Shown: positions 1-12,665 of the stretch, piece after piece
Layout: the number at the start of each line of letters is the position of its first letter
How positions within the stretch are numbered: position 1 is the first letter of the stretch
Translations under genes and position numbers: made by a program
DNA from: Lateolabrax maculatus
Taxonomy: Eukaryota; Chordata; Actinopteri; Acropomatiformes; Lateolabracidae
Reading direction: 5' to 3'
Length of the DNA: 64,000 nt
Assembly: GCA_031216445.1 (NCBI GenBank)
Contig: CM062215.1
Coordinates: forward strand, 2,636,001 to 2,700,000
Notes under the pieces: model-generated
What the model saw: the letters and a program-made list of their open reading frames with translations, nothing else
Told to the model about the DNA's origin: nothing
Databases searched by the model: none

Positions 1-1489
1 TTGAATTTACTTGAGCAATGCCTCTAATGAAGGCGAAAGCTCACTGAAACTGTGAACAACCTCGGATGAATCACCTTTTCCAATCAGCCAGAGGAGATAC
101 ACTTTCCCCCCTACAGCGCTTCAAGTCCTGAACCCCCCCACCCCCCCCAAACCCATCATATAGGCAATGTAAACATGCTGCGATGAGGTCCATTTCTCAT
201 CTGCTCCCCCCCCCCAACCATTTCAAGGGATATTATTACCATAAATTATGGCTGTAATGTGAGGTGGGAGGCAGATAAAAAGTGGAGTCTGGGCATCCAT
301 TTAGCTCTGGTAAACTTCCCCGTTGCTGCCAGTTCATGATCACCCATCCAAACGGACTATTTTATGCCCGACTTGTCTGATGCATGAGCAGGAGAGTGCG
401 GCGCCATTTTTTATCCCTTTTCTTCCCTCCTCTCCCCATGAAAGAGAAAATCGATGGGAGGACACGGAGAGACCATCGGTTATGTTTGCTTTAGCAGGGA
501 AACGAGCTTGCGTCTGCACGCAGCACGACTCACCTGGGCCCCGTTCATCTCTGCTCTGCGGAGCTCCCCGAGGGCCCCGAGTGCACCACCCACGCTGGCA
601 GCACCGACTCTCGGCCTACACATCACTTCAGACAGAGCGGGGATCTAACTGCTGCAGCAGGTGTGCGTTTTGCAGTCTTCTTACAGCATATGTAATCCTT
701 GCTGCTGAAATGAGTCAGGTATCTGACATTCAGAGGCTCATCGTCTGTGTGCACGAGGCGGGAAATCAATTAAAACCAATCCAGACACCAGTGTCTGTGG
801 ACGAAAACTATGGCCATCATCGTCACGGTCTTGTGCAAACGAAAAATAACTATTTGTAGGTAAAGCCTTTAAGGTATTACATTAAATTAGAAAACACTCA
901 AATGTGTGAGGCTTTATGATTTTGAGTGCAGCCATGTTAGTTTACACTCTCCAGCACTGAGATGTATGCATACGATACTCAAAACTCTGATCAACTCCTC
1001 GAAAATATTAGCTTTGCTCTCTTTGATTTCTTAATAATTTTCTTCCATCCCTCCCCCCATCACCATTTTTCCACCACTGACATCCAGACAGTTGGTGCTG
1101 CCATGCTGCTTACAGCCTCATTTTTCTTCTTCTTCTCTTATTCTGTTAATATATTCAGGCTCTTCTTCTTCTCCTGATACATATTCGCTCTTGATTGTGG
1201 CTGCCAATTAGCCGACGAGTCTGTGGCAGTTCATCCATCTGACTTAAAGGTTCCTTGCCACTAATTTTGACGGTCGGGTCAAATAGCAGAGGGGCCCATT
1301 AATTGGAATAATGAAGTCTTCGGTGAGTGATCATCAATGACTTCAGAGTGCTATTAATCCTTTAAAGAAATCATCTCTTTATTTTTAATGTTTAGCTTTA
1401 TCGTCCGGCCGGCTGCTGCAACATCTCATTTATCCAAGATTTAATAAACATCATGCATATATGATTTCTCTTTCTCTCTATACACCATT
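1..1489. other. Intergenic; two or three enhancer-like patches
   Basis: No gene is visible. Patches at about 225-310 (homeodomain TAAT and GATA words), 700-860 and 1195-1470 (several TAATT, TTTAAT and ATGCATAT words, low repetitiveness) look like conserved non-coding sequence by texture only. The 178-codon plus-strand frame at 323-859 has no recognisable domain and spans such a patch. Confidence 0.25.
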
Positions 1490-2075
1490 TAATTTGCTCT
1501 TATCCCTCTCTCCCTCCTCTTCATGCCTTTTTGCTCTTCTGCCTTCGTTTTCATGATTTGTTCTTCTCTTTCCTCTTCAACCCTCTTTTATTTCTCAATC
1601 CTACACTCTCCTCATCATCTCTCCTCCTCCTCCTCATCATCATCTCTCCTTCCTCCCACTCCAACCTTTTCCTCTGCTTCATGATCCCTCTTTCTATAAA
1701 CCCTTAAACAGATGCAACACTTGCCTGGACTTTAACCAACTTCAATCTATCTTGTTTGCATTTCTATGTATTTATCATTTAAAAAATATTTTGTATTCTT
1801 ATAATTTGTATGTTTAATGCTTTATGTATTCTGTATGTTTTCTGTAAAACACACTGAATTGCTTTAGTGTATATGTGCTCTCCCTTAATCCTATTCATCT
1901 CTTCTTCATTTTCTTCCTCTTCGCTGTCTCCAGTAACTCTTTCTTCACCCTCATATTTAACCCTTCTTTCTCCCTCTTCCCCCCATGTTCTTTTCCTCCC
2001 CCTTTTCTCTCTCTTCTCATCCCCCATTCCTTCCCACCATCCCACCTTCCTTCCATATCTCCCTCCACTCATGCT
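1490..2075 (+). repeat. Pyrimidine-rich low-complexity tract
   Basis: Two C/T-dominated blocks (about 1490-1690 and 1880-2075) with degenerate tcttcc and cctcct words are separated by AT-rich DNA. Open frames of 79-119 codons here are composition artefacts, being made only of Ser, Pro, Leu and Phe on one strand and Glu, Gly, Arg and Lys on the other. Confidence 0.75.
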
Positions 2076-4059
2076 GAGCCACTTCAGGTCTATATTTGCT
2101 GCTTGACTGGACAAATAAGGGATCTATCTGTGCACAATTTTCTTCCCACTCATTTGGTTGCCAGGCGGCAGACAGCTTTAATAACCAATGTAACAAATAA
2201 ACTGTGGGGGAATGCGACCAGGCCTTTCACATAACTGGCAACCCGAGCCACAGACGCCACCACAGACCTACAGACGGTGAGGCGAGAAGAACATGCATGA
2301 CCATGAAAAGAGGCAGAATATTAGGACGGGTCAGTAACTCGGTATTTATCATTTATCAACTTTTGTGTGGAATCATATCCTTATATGAATTTATGCTGTA
2401 TAAATTAATGATTTTATTTTACACGATAGGAATTTAGTCTGATGTGCTATCTACTTTACCATCAGTCATTTATTCCAACTTACTGGCCAGTGTTTAAACT
2501 CAAAAAATCACATGTACACCTGTGTAGAGAGGAAATAACCTGCACTTCCAAACTTACTGACTTTTCCATACAACTTAACTTCACAACCTCCCAAATTCAA
2601 ATGCTTCTGCAACTGTTTTCTATATTATCTGAATTAATAATTATTTTATATATGCACACAGACTTATTTTATAATATACACTCGCAATTTTAACAAATTT
2701 TTCTATAAGACTGACATTTTTTAACTTGAACTGAGGTTTGTTTTCTGTCATGATGACACAGTGTCTCAAAAACAAAATCAATGGATTTGCGCAAATCCCA
2801 TCGCATTCATCAATTTTAAACATAATATTTCTTAATCTATTTGAAATATCTATTCATTCACCTACTGTATTTATGCATCTACCCATCAGTCTTTCCATCT
2901 ATTTATATATCAGTCTATCCATGCAGTTATAAGCTGCACTACAATACGTAGCCATTACTCACAGTGACAGTGAAGAAGTGACTGCCAATAATCCCAACAG
3001 TGAATACATGTCAAAGACAACTTACACAGAGCTCACTTTGACACTGCTGGATTTCAGACATGAAAGATGGACTTGATTCTCCCCTCTGACAGCAAGTGTA
3101 AAGCCTCTGTGCTTTCACGGCGTGGCCCGAGTCAAATTGTTCATTTTACCTCTAATCGTGCCATTTATCAAAATGCCGCTCAGCCGCGTCAGTAAGTGCA
3201 GTTATGTTAACTAGATCTGAGCGAGGCCACGGAAAGGACTAGCCGTCATTCAGCTTTGGGGGTCCGAAACAGATGTTCGCTGCAGTAGGTACCAATCAGA
3301 TATTCCCAGTGCCAGTTCCAGTTTTAAAATGTCACAACAGGATAAAGGCTGATTTTAGTGTCAAGTTTGGAGGTTCACGCAGGGTTTGCATACAGAGTCC
3401 AGATGCCTTCAACTGCAAGATTACGCCTTAAACCCTTTAGTAGGCAATAACAAACACTGCTGAAGTGCCCTTAAGACGGATGCTGAAACGTTTCCAGTGA
3501 AAGCTGCTGATGTGTAGCTGACCCTGACCTCTGACCTTTGTATGATCAATGGGAGACTGTAGTGAAAGGGCAAGTTTTTCCTACATTTAGAGTCTTTAAA
3601 TATATAGTGCAAATGATATTTTATCTCTGAAAACTCTATAAATAATTTTTGTTTTCTGGAAGATCACTTGAGAACACTAGTCTGACACTTTTAAGACCTT
3701 AAAATTAAAGACGTATGTGACCCTGAAGCACTGGTTTTATAATGCCATGTTCAGTATACAGCCAAAACATCTTAAAAAAAAACAAAATAATAAATGTTTG
3801 AATATAATATAATGTGTTCTCATATCTATCTCATCACTGTCTTTTCTGACATAGGGAGCTAACCAACGCGGTCACAGTCTCTTGCTAAAATAAATGTACC
3901 CAAAGAAAACAGGAGAAACTTGACTTTTCCTTGGAACTAAAGAGTAAAATCTACAAAAAAGGTTTTAGCACCAACCTACAAAAGCTCCTGCTCCCATTTT
4001 AACTCACACGGCCAAGCACTCGTTCACCACCATTAGAAGATGCCAAGGATGCCACCCGA
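2076..4059. other. Intergenic, no gene visible
   Basis: AT-rich in 2330-2940. A less repetitive patch at about 2960-3230 has enhancer-like texture. A repeated nuclear-receptor half-site cluster, TGACCC-TGACCT-C-TGACCT, lies at 3519-3537. Confidence 0.3.
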
Positions 4060-4720
4060 CGAAAACACACTCAAGCAGCTGGGTTATGTGACTGTATCCT
4101 CTCATTTGGCGTTTTATTGAGACAGTAGCAGCCGAGGGCAGAGCACCACAACACAAACACCAGTCAATTTACCCGTTTTGCATCCAGTCCTCGCAGATAA
4201 TTATGAGCCGCATTGCTGCATTTGATGGAGAGATTAATCTTGCTTTGATAGAAATATGTCAGTTTCTGCAGGCTGTGATGGATGTGATTTATCATTCTGG
4301 ACAAATATGTGCCTGAATGTCCCTCCTCCTGACAGCTCTATCGTGGCAAGAACGTCCCAAAATGTCACCTGTTGTACGCGGGGTGACCTTCTAATTTTCT
4401 AATTCAATTTCAAGAACTCCCCTCCTCGCGACTCAGCCCATATCATGAACCAGTAATAACAATTACACACCGTGACTGGCTCCAAAACCTGCAATTCCCC
4501 CACTTTAAATCAAACCCCAAGTAGTCTTTTATTAGGCTGCCCGGTTAAATCAATCTAAATCTAAGCATAATAACTCTCTAATCAGGTGCTGGGGAGAATA
4601 ATAGGTTGTCACGCTCGAGGAAAAATAGGCAATCATGGAATGTTTTCTTTAATTAGGCCGGCTAAAGTAGAAGGGCACGGCAGGAGCGCGGGACACATTC
4701 ATCATAGCCAAGGTGGGAAA
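4060..4720. promoter_or_regulatory. Candidate enhancer segment
   Basis: Low-repeat sequence dense in TAAT, ATTA, GATTAATC and TTAATTAGG homeodomain-type words (4198-4250, 4560-4670) plus a caggtgctg E-box near 4585. It does not match any repeat I know. This is texture only; conservation is untested. Confidence 0.3.
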
Positions 4721-4769
4721 TTACTTCAATTACTCAGGAAGGGGAGAGTGAACAGAATTACAGAAGTCA

Positions 4770-4900
4770 GAGAAGCAGAAGAGAGGAGACCGTGATCTGC
4801 AAGGAAGTCCAAATGACACCGGGGGCAGAGGAGGCGAGGACAGAGGAGGGAAGGAGTGAGGAGACGAGAAGAAAAGTGGAAAGATGGCAAAAAATGGGAA
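4770..4900 (+). repeat. Purine-rich low-complexity tract
   Basis: G/A-dominated sequence (gaggagac, gaagaaaagtggaaag). Short open frames on both strands have biased composition. Confidence 0.65.
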
Positions 4901-4989
4901 GAAAACCGCCCCGTTCCACAATTACATTCATAAAGATGTATATAAGCCTCGAGGAAGGATCAAAGGTTTGCGGAAACAAAAAGCCTTAA

Positions 4990-5440
4990 GACTGTTCTAT
5001 ATCGATCTATGATTGTTGTCAGCTATCACATCTGTTTTGTATCTATCATCCATTTTATGAGATAATAAAAAAAAACATCTTAACTTAAAAAAAAGGTCCA
5101 CTTTATAAGATCTAGTGAAAACTTCTCCACTTTTATTTCTATGTGGTTTATACAAGAACAAAATAATAATTTATAAACAAAGGACACAAAAAAAAAGGTT
5201 GGCGGCAAAGTATATTTTAATAATGTGCCGCATTATTACAAAATGTAAATTCTTCTTTTGACTTTTTTTAAATTAATACCTTAAGGTGGCAGAGTTAAAA
5301 AAAAAAAAGAAATAAAAAAAGAGGAAGGAGTCAAAAGTAGAAAGTGAGAAATAAAGACTGAAAGCACAGGGAGAAGGAGGTGCTGTGGAGTGGATAAAGG
5401 AGGTGAAACGAGGGCAAACAGGTTGAAACAAAGAAGTAAG
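4990..5440. other. AT-rich intergenic DNA, nothing identified
   Basis: A-runs and AT-rich words. No gene or known repeat was recognised. Confidence 0.4.
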
Positions 5441-5444
5441 GAAA

Positions 5445-5900
5445 GAAGGCAAGCGAAGCCTCTCAGATTTCCCGATCTGCCGGCCGCCTCTTGCCATGGC
5501 TGTAAAACAATCCTCCATCACTCATCCTCAAAATTGGACCCCTACCTAGACAACCAACAACCGTCCACCACAGAGCTCCCAGTGCCTGTCAGCTATCCCA
5601 GAATGCAACGAGAGAGTGACTGAGCGGGCCCGGCTGTAATTCCTCCCGAGATGACGAGATAAACGGCCTCTTACTGTAACTGGATCTATTGATTGGGGCG
5701 ACGCTTTGGCAGGTCGTGGATCCAGTTTGTTCTGTGACTGAAGACGTGCCAGCTCGGCGACCGGCCAGATAAATACAGAGATTATGACTTTTGATAACTG
5801 CGGCACGCACGCCGGCTGGCTGAGCGCTCGGCTCAGATGAAGTAGCTGTTGTGACGGTGGCGAGGAAAAGCTCTGAGATGGACTGAGGCACTTTCACTCT
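5445..5900. promoter_or_regulatory. Candidate enhancer segment
   Basis: Balanced base composition and CpG higher than the surroundings, with words such as tgtaattcctcccgagatga, ctattgattggggcg and ccagataaataca. Short minus-strand frames of 86-102 codons have no recognisable domain. Its texture is unlike its neighbours. Confidence 0.3.
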
Positions 5901-7985
5901 TCCACTATCCCTTTATTAAGTCCTTTGACAAATTAACAGCCAAAAGAAATGTGTCTCCCTGACTTTCAGAAGGAAGGAAGTAGCTCTGTCTTTAGTTGTG
6001 TTCTACAGACAGTCGTACCTGACAGGCTCTATTAACAGTTTGGCTGTGTGGAAAAGTGACTACAGTTTAGTTTTTCATTAATAAGAGAAAAAAACATTTA
6101 TAAAAAAAAGAAAAATAAAGATTTAGCTGTGACAGTGAGGATGCTTTTTGACCGTATCGCCTGACATTGTCCTCAAATCATTTTAAATGTTTGTAGACAT
6201 TTCTCGCAACTATTCACCTTCGTGACAAACAGCCAGCAGTTTGATTACAGCTACAATAAAAAGTTAAATAATAATAATAGAGGAAAAGCACATTGTTCTG
6301 ATCATAAGGAGTCAGGTTGATGCACACTGGCTATGTTGGACTTGATTTGGGGTTGTCTCCCATCGCTGGCAACCAGTGATTACGGCATAAAAGAAGTGTA
6401 CGTCAGATAAGATTTTCACATTAATCAGGAGGACAAAGTCAGTTTTTTATCATGAGCCAGCCAAAGTAACACATTCAGGCTTTTGTTAGAGGACTGTCAT
6501 GTTAAATGCATATAACTCACAGGATTGATCCTCATGCCAGGAAGACTTGATCCATCACCTTTGTCCATTAACAGCCATAGAGCCCAAATCCTGTGAAGGA
6601 AAAAGGCAATTTAATCTCTGCAAATAAGTTATTTCAAAACTGAACAGACTCGTCCATTGTTTGATTTATTTATTTTTTAGTCTCAATGATCATCTGTCAA
6701 AGCAGTTTGTGAAAAGCAAATATTTTCTACAGTTTATGGTTGTAGGTTGTTTTCTGATCAGAGTAAACTAGAAAATAAATATCTGCGCCTGCCACCAACT
6801 ACCAAAGACAAACAAGGGGTGGCAGACACTTTAAATAACATGAAAAACAAAAAAGAAAAACAGTTCACAGGATGTTAGACACCGCTCACTTTCAGACAAC
6901 AAGGCGAGGCAGAATCAAACGCCATGGACGATGACTGACAGCTCTGGAAAACACTTAAATTAAGTTAACCCGTGACTGTTAATGTTGATACAGTTTCAGT
7001 TTACGGCCCAGCTTGAACCCCGAACCTCATCCAGAACGAACCCAGAGGACGAGCTGTGATAGCAGAAGATGGAGAGGCCTCTGTCAGTATCACAGCAAGG
7101 TGGTAATCAGGCAGGGATCTGTGTTTCACTGAAGCGATCAATAAAGGGATTGCAGTGTGTTCACATCTTGCAACTGTGCAGGATTATCAGGTTGTGGCGA
7201 TCCATCACGACTTGAAAGGTGGTCAATGGCAGGGCAGCCGGAACTAAATAAGTGGAAGAGGTATAATGTAGCTCGTGGCCGTCTGCCTCTCAAAGGATCT
7301 TTGCTACTGGAGAAGTTTTGTGTTGTTTGTCTGAGAGAAAGTCAAGAAAACAAACAAAAACAAACTAAAACTAATTTGGTTTTCTACAGTGAGTTCTTAA
7401 AGTGAAAATAGAATTGCGGGACAAGCCATTTCAACCAGTCTCTAATACAATCAACTTGTGTTAAGAGTTTCCTAAATCAGCGTTCAACTTTTCTCAATCC
7501 TGTTGCAGCAACCTGTTAAAACACCCACAGCCATTGTTCTCTGCACGTCGGCCTGCGATGACATGAGCAACTCTCCCGTTTCCAAGCCTCAGTGTCATTC
7601 TGGTGTCAAAGACATGCTTCAAAAGGTGATGCCACTGGTATCTTGTTTCAAGTTAAAGACGCTGATGTCTAACAGATGAAACACGTGTATCTCAGTTGGA
7701 TTCAGGCTAAAATATTCCCACTGCACTCGAAGGTTTAAGCTGTGAAGCTGGAGGTCAGTTAAGGCAACATGCTTCTTTAAACTTCAAACACTGTACGGCT
7801 CTTTTAATTTTAAAAACTATACATTTATAAATATATTTCACATATTTAATATTAAATGTATTTTTTATTGTAGATTTCTATTTCATATCTATGATTCTTC
7901 ACTTTTGAAGTACTTTTTACTTTACTATGTTTATTGCGATTGTTGCACTAAAATACTAAAAAGGCAAATTTCTGTGTGAAAACTT
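5901..7985. other. Intergenic, no gene visible
   Basis: Ordinary unique-looking sequence with short A-runs. No repeats or motifs stand out. Confidence 0.4.
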
Positions 7986-7989
7986 ACTT

Positions 7990-8310
7990 TAACAATAAAC
8001 CTGTTTCTGATTCTTCTTTATCTGACCCTCCTCCTCTTTTCTCCCTCCTCGCAGTCGTTTCTCCTCCCCGATTCTCTCCATTTCCTCCCCCATTTCTTAT
8101 TCTTATCCCTGTTCCTTTCTTGTTCTCGTCTCCTTTCCCTTTTGTTTTCATTCTCTTCTCTTCCTCCATCTTTCCTCTTTCCATCCTTCCTCCTCCGTCA
8201 CTTTTACCCTTCTTCTTTCCTCCTCTTCCTTCCTGTTCCACTTCCTTTTATTTCCTGCCTCCATCTTTTTGTTATCTACCTCCCTCCTTTCCGTCTCTCC
8301 TCTCTGCTTG
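7990..8310 (+). repeat. Pyrimidine-rich low-complexity tract
   Basis: About 300 bp of almost pure C/T with degenerate tcctcc and ttccct words. The minus strand is a polypurine strand. Frames of 85-111 codons here are composition artefacts. Confidence 0.8.
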
Positions 8311-8319
8311 ACTGACCAC

Positions 8320-8470
8320 AGAGCTCCATCATCATTGCAGGGCCAGCCCAATTTTTGTTGTAAAGGCAATAAATCATTCCAGCTTTCATCTATTGCTATT
8401 GATGAATGACCAATTATTTGTCATCTAATCTGCTGATAAACGATGACCCAGGGAGACGGATCAACTACTT
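8320..8470. promoter_or_regulatory. Candidate enhancer segment
   Basis: A run of words ggcaataaatcattccagc, attgctattgatgaatgac and caattatttgtcatctaatc gives several homeodomain-like cores (ATTA, AATTAT, CTAATC) in 100 bp next to a pyrimidine tract. Confidence 0.3.
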
Positions 8471-8590
8471 CTTTTTTTTCCTTCCTCCACTGGCTGATGT
8501 GACACAGGACAGCAGTGATGGATTGTATCCTTAAACTGTTATTACATGTATAATGTGGCGCTCAAATCAGACATCTCACTTAGTCTGGGT

Positions 8591-8602
8591 CCCCCCCCCC
8601 CC
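8591..8602 (+). repeat. Poly(C) run
   Basis: Twelve consecutive C. Confidence 0.85.
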
Positions 8603-9110
8603 AAACAAATAGATACTGTATCAGTTACATTATAGAATAACAAAGAGAAGATGACGATCATTTGCTGCCGTGAGATTAAGAAATCAATGTCAAGGGATAA
8701 ATCCAAGGCAGGTAGGTCGTACTCATCCCTTCTCTATTCGTCTACCAGTGGTGAGTGATTCATTATTTCCAAATTCAAACTGTGATTTGAACAAGTGCAA
8801 TGTGGGTTTTAATGGTTCCTCACAATATTTACAATGTCCTCTTAACAAAATATAACACACAGTTATCAAGAGAAGAAGAAAGTCTTAATTCAAGTATCTT
8901 AACTCTTGAAACTATAGTTAAAATGTTCAAAACATTCACACAATTCTATAAAATACTGATCTCTGTGTAAAGAAACATAACTTTCATCAGTTTGTTGTAA
9001 GAATTCACTTCATTTAAAAAAGGCACAAATCTGTATATGATGATACTTTTTGGCCTCAGTGGATGTTTCAATTTGATGATATCTTGCTGCAATTCTTGTT
9101 AATTAAGAAA

Positions 9111-9395
9111 ACAAAAAGTACAATTAAAACATACTTTAAGTATCAAAAGTAAAAGTACTCATTATGAATTTATCACTTTACTTTATATACTGCTGTGTCT
9201 TAAAGTTTTATCTTAACTTATTATAATACTTCATCATTTATTTGTTGATAATATTTTCTACTATTAATCTGAATCTGCAAAGTAACTAAAGTCATCAAAT
9301 AAAATGTAGTGGAGTAAAAAGTAAAATATTTCCCTCTAAATCGTAGTGGAGTAGAAGTATAAAGCAGCACAGTCAAGTAAAGTTAAAGTAGTTAT
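9111..9395. mobile_element. hAT-type MITE remnant (same family as 19810-20068)
   Basis: It shares tactttaagtatcaaaagt, aaaagtactcattatg, aaatgtagtggagtaaaaag and gtagtggagtagaagtataa with the fish CAGTGGTGG MITE family. Terminal repeats are not clear at either end, so it is truncated or diverged. A short further fragment (caaagtagcaatacaac) sits near 9943. Confidence 0.7.
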
Positions 9396-11861
9396 AATAA
9401 AACAACAGTATAAAACATTACATGCAACACAGACAGGAGCCATTTTGCTGCATAAGGAATATTTTTCCTTTTGATATTTAAAGTACATTTTGCTGAAAAC
9501 ACTTGTTAGTAATTTGGCCTTCTTTTACTTAAATAATATTTAAAACGCCTGATGGAGTATTTATATACTCTGGTACTGCATCTTCCGCCACAGCTTGACA
9601 TGAACAATAGTAGTATTTAGGTTCATTTGTTATTGTTGTTTTACCTCTATTTTTTAAATATATATTTTTAAACGGGGTCAGTCTGAATTTACCTGTTTTC
9701 CGAACAAGCTCGTTGACATGTCCCACAGACACTCACCGCCGCCTGAGCACGCTCCTCCCGGCCTCCGTCGGGCCCCTGACCTCCAGGTGAAATGTTTGAC
9801 ACACCTGGGAGCCTGCACCTGCTGCACGTGACCCGACGGTGCGTTCACGTCCTGTGGGAAAAGTCAAGGACAAACAGATCAGCTGGATAATCGTGTCGTT
9901 AAATACGAAACAAAATGTGATTATTCAGAGACTTTACTTTACTCAAAGTAGCAATACAACAAAAATACTCTTTATTTATGTCTTTATATGACTGTTTTGA
10001 AGTGTTTTAAGGTGGATTTCCTCCTTAAAGGTCATTTTTTCAGCTTCAGTTGAACTACAGGTCATATTTAATTCGGCCACTAGGTGCCAGTATTTCATCA
10101 CACAGATTATATCCTACATTATTGTATTAAAATAGTATATTTATTGCTACATAAATAAATAAAAAAACATCTCCAGCTGTTATTTTATCAGTCTGGACAG
10201 TTGATTTTATCTTCATGTTGTATTAATGTCACAGTGCCTGATCTGAAGTGTGTGTGTGTTAGTTTGTATTTGGGTGTTTTGTTGTAGTTGAAATATTCAG
10301 CCAGCAGAGGTCAGTGTTTAACAACACATCCTGCCTCATGCACAGCACCCCTCAGATGGATCAGTCACATTAACTTTAATAATTTACTGTTTTTCTCAAA
10401 TGATAACAAATATTTCCAAAACAACATGTGCAAACCCTCCGAACTTCTGAGCACTCGTTCACAACAGATTTGAATTTCTCTTTCTTTCAAACAAATTGCA
10501 AATGTTTAAGCACATTTATGCAAATGTCTACAATTTGCACAGTTTCCAACTGAAAATATCTCATTAAACCAAAGTGATTATGTTCCTTCACAGCTGAAAA
10601 GTTGATCTCTTGAAAACATGTATGAATTCATCACACGCACAATAATCTGTCAGGTACATAAATATCATCACAGTAATGTAAAAAAGGAAAATATCAGGTG
10701 TTGAGTCTTTAGTGTAGTACTCCAGCTTTACTGTGTTATGGTGTTAGGTACATTATTTGTCTTTTTTTTTATGATATTGTGCTGTGTGAGACAGTTATTT
10801 TGAGTAAATAAATACAGCAGCAAGTTCCATGGAAATGTGAGTGCAGTGTATAATGTAAAAACCTTGTACTGTTCAATTTAGCATCTGAATAGTATTCAGT
10901 TTGATACACAATCAGGAAAAACCTTCTCCTAGAGTAAACATTCAGTTTCAATGAAAAAAAGACTGAAAGGAACATTTCCAAAACATTTAAACACAATGTC
11001 AAAGGAACTTTTCATTTTGAGGGCATTGAGTTTTTATATGAGACAAGAACTTTGTTTTTAAGCACGAGTTGGATATTTTGGGTGAGTTAGGACCTTTTGC
11101 AGGTGAGCTATGGTGCTGTGCTGTACTGCACAAGCTGTTTGGACAAATGCACCTGGAGCTCTGACGATGTTAGTGCCGTTTAAAGAAATGAGCCAAAGCA
11201 ATTGAGACTCCAAAGTGTTTCACTGAGCAGAGGGAAAAGCTTCCTTCCAAAACTAAATATATCCTCCATTCATTCAGGTTCGCAGTCGGCCCTCAAACTT
11301 TACTTTTCATACAACAAAAGAGCAGAAAAGTCTTCCAACTGAGCAACAGTTTGCAGATTTTCCCACTAGTTTAAAGTAAATTCGGTATTTAGGCATTTAG
11401 TAGTAGATTAAATGACTGGTTAAGATGTACATTTCCTTGACAGCGTACCTCAAAATGCAGAATTAAGGTGTGAAAAGCGTAATGACATAAATGTGCTTAT
11501 TTTCAGTGGTAAAATGTTCAGACAAGATGATAAAGAGAATTAACAGGTGAGTACGACAGGTGAGTATGAGAGTTTCTTGTTGGATTTTGCTTTGATGTTA
11601 TTGTGGCTCACAAATGCTGCAGGAATTGCAGCTTTGCTCCTCCTGTTGCATGTGATCAGAGTCTCAGTAAACACGTGGATGTAAATGCCGCCTGACGGAG
11701 CAGTGCTCTTATTCTCTGAAGTGTTATGAAAAAAAAAAAAAAAAAAGTGGCTCAGTCCCATTTCATTTGTCAAGGGGCTACTTAAGAATGAAAGATGGCC
11801 CCCCGCCCTTTTTTCTTCCCAAGGACGTATGAGCTCATGCTGCCTGGCCGGCTGCCTGGAT
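9396..11861. other. Intergenic; two CTCF-like sites
   Basis: Mostly AT-rich. GGCCACTAGGTGCCAG (10075-10090) and CCAGCAGAGGTCAGTG (10301-10316) resemble CTCF cores in the same orientation. A short CpG-rich patch lies at 9725-9850. No coding sequence is supported; the 136-codon minus-strand frame 11540-11950 includes the translated (GAG)n repeat. Confidence 0.3.
11729..11746 (+). repeat. Poly(A) run
   Basis: Eighteen consecutive A, with no retroelement body recognisable upstream. Confidence 0.8.
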
Positions 11862-11896
11862 GAGGAGGAGGAGGAGGAGGAGGAGGAGGAGGAGGA
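11862..11896 (+). repeat. (GAG)n trinucleotide repeat
   Basis: About 11.5 uninterrupted gag units. A CRE and a CCAAT box follow within 40 bp. Confidence 0.9.
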
Positions 11897-12080
11897 TGCA
11901 TTCATCAGGTGCATTACGTCACCACGGGCCAATCGCCTGCTCTCTGACACGAGCCTTCACAGCAGCGCCTGCCGCAGAGTTCAACGTGTGGGAATTGGCT
12001 CAGAGTGACACGGGCCTCACCTCAGAGCCGGGGTCACGAGGCCGCATCGCGCTCGTCCGCTCGGGTTATGTAACAAGAAG
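11897..12080. promoter_or_regulatory. CpG-rich promoter-like or enhancer segment
   Basis: CpG density rises sharply here. A CRE-like TTACGTCA at 11914-11921 lies 8 bp from a CCAAT box at 11929-11933, followed by CpG-rich sequence to 12065. No TATA box or convincing coding exon follows on either strand. Confidence 0.35.
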
Positions 12081-12499
12081 AGAGGCTTTTCATGACTTGG
12101 AGGTTTTGATTTTTCTTTTTTATTTGACCTCAACCCAGGTGATTCAAGAAAGAAATCAATCATTGTGAGTCATACAGTACTTCTGTGTGGCTTCTATACA
12201 GTGAAATAACGAATCTAAAGCACAAGGAGTGAATTTGTTGACCGCTATCTGATGTCTTTAACTTCACAAATGTTTTGTGATCATCTTCCATCTTCATTTT
12301 GTGGTGGAAAAGTCACTCTTTTTCTCTCCACAGAGAAACTTTCCCGGGTGCAATTGACAAAACGAGCTCCTAGAGGTGTTCAATACAGGAACAAACTGAC
12401 CAAATCAGTAGCTTTTATCATCTGAGCTCCCCTCGCTGGTGACTAAAAGCGCAGTTGTCAGTTTAGATTAGGTTCAACTTTCTTGCCATTGCACAAAAA

Positions 12500-12665
12500 A
12501 GCAGCCTTGGAGATTCAGCCTCGCAGGGAGCCCAGTGTGGCCTAAAGGACGCCGCACAACCGCATACAGTGACATCCACGGCTCGACTCCGGGCCGGGGA
12601 GCCTCTGTTGCAATTTCCTGTTCCAACCATCCTGCAAAAAAACACCCAAATCTATCACACAAATC
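12500..12665 (+). mobile_element. Probable tRNA-derived SINE remnant
   Basis: The block acatccacggctcgactccg, then ggccggggagcctctgttgc and atttcctgttcc, resembles a fish repeat in which a tRNA B-box-like motif is followed by a pyrimidine-rich body. Identification is from memory of similar repeats. Boundaries are approximate and no flanking duplication was found. Confidence 0.4.

Noticed and set aside
323..859. 178-codon plus-strand frame
   Set aside because: No domain, no splice or promoter context and no coding-like residue pattern; it is probably chance in a GC-moderate stretch.
1867..2234. Open frames of 79-119 codons on both strands
   Set aside because: They are translations of a C/T tract; the composition is restricted to Ser, Pro, Leu and Phe or Glu, Gly, Arg and Lys.
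2880..2935. Degenerate atctat/cagtctatcc repeats
   Set aside because: Too irregular to call as a tandem repeat array.
11540..11950. Minus-strand frame with a poly-Ser run
   Set aside because: The Ser run is the translated (GAG)n repeat; nothing else supports a protein.
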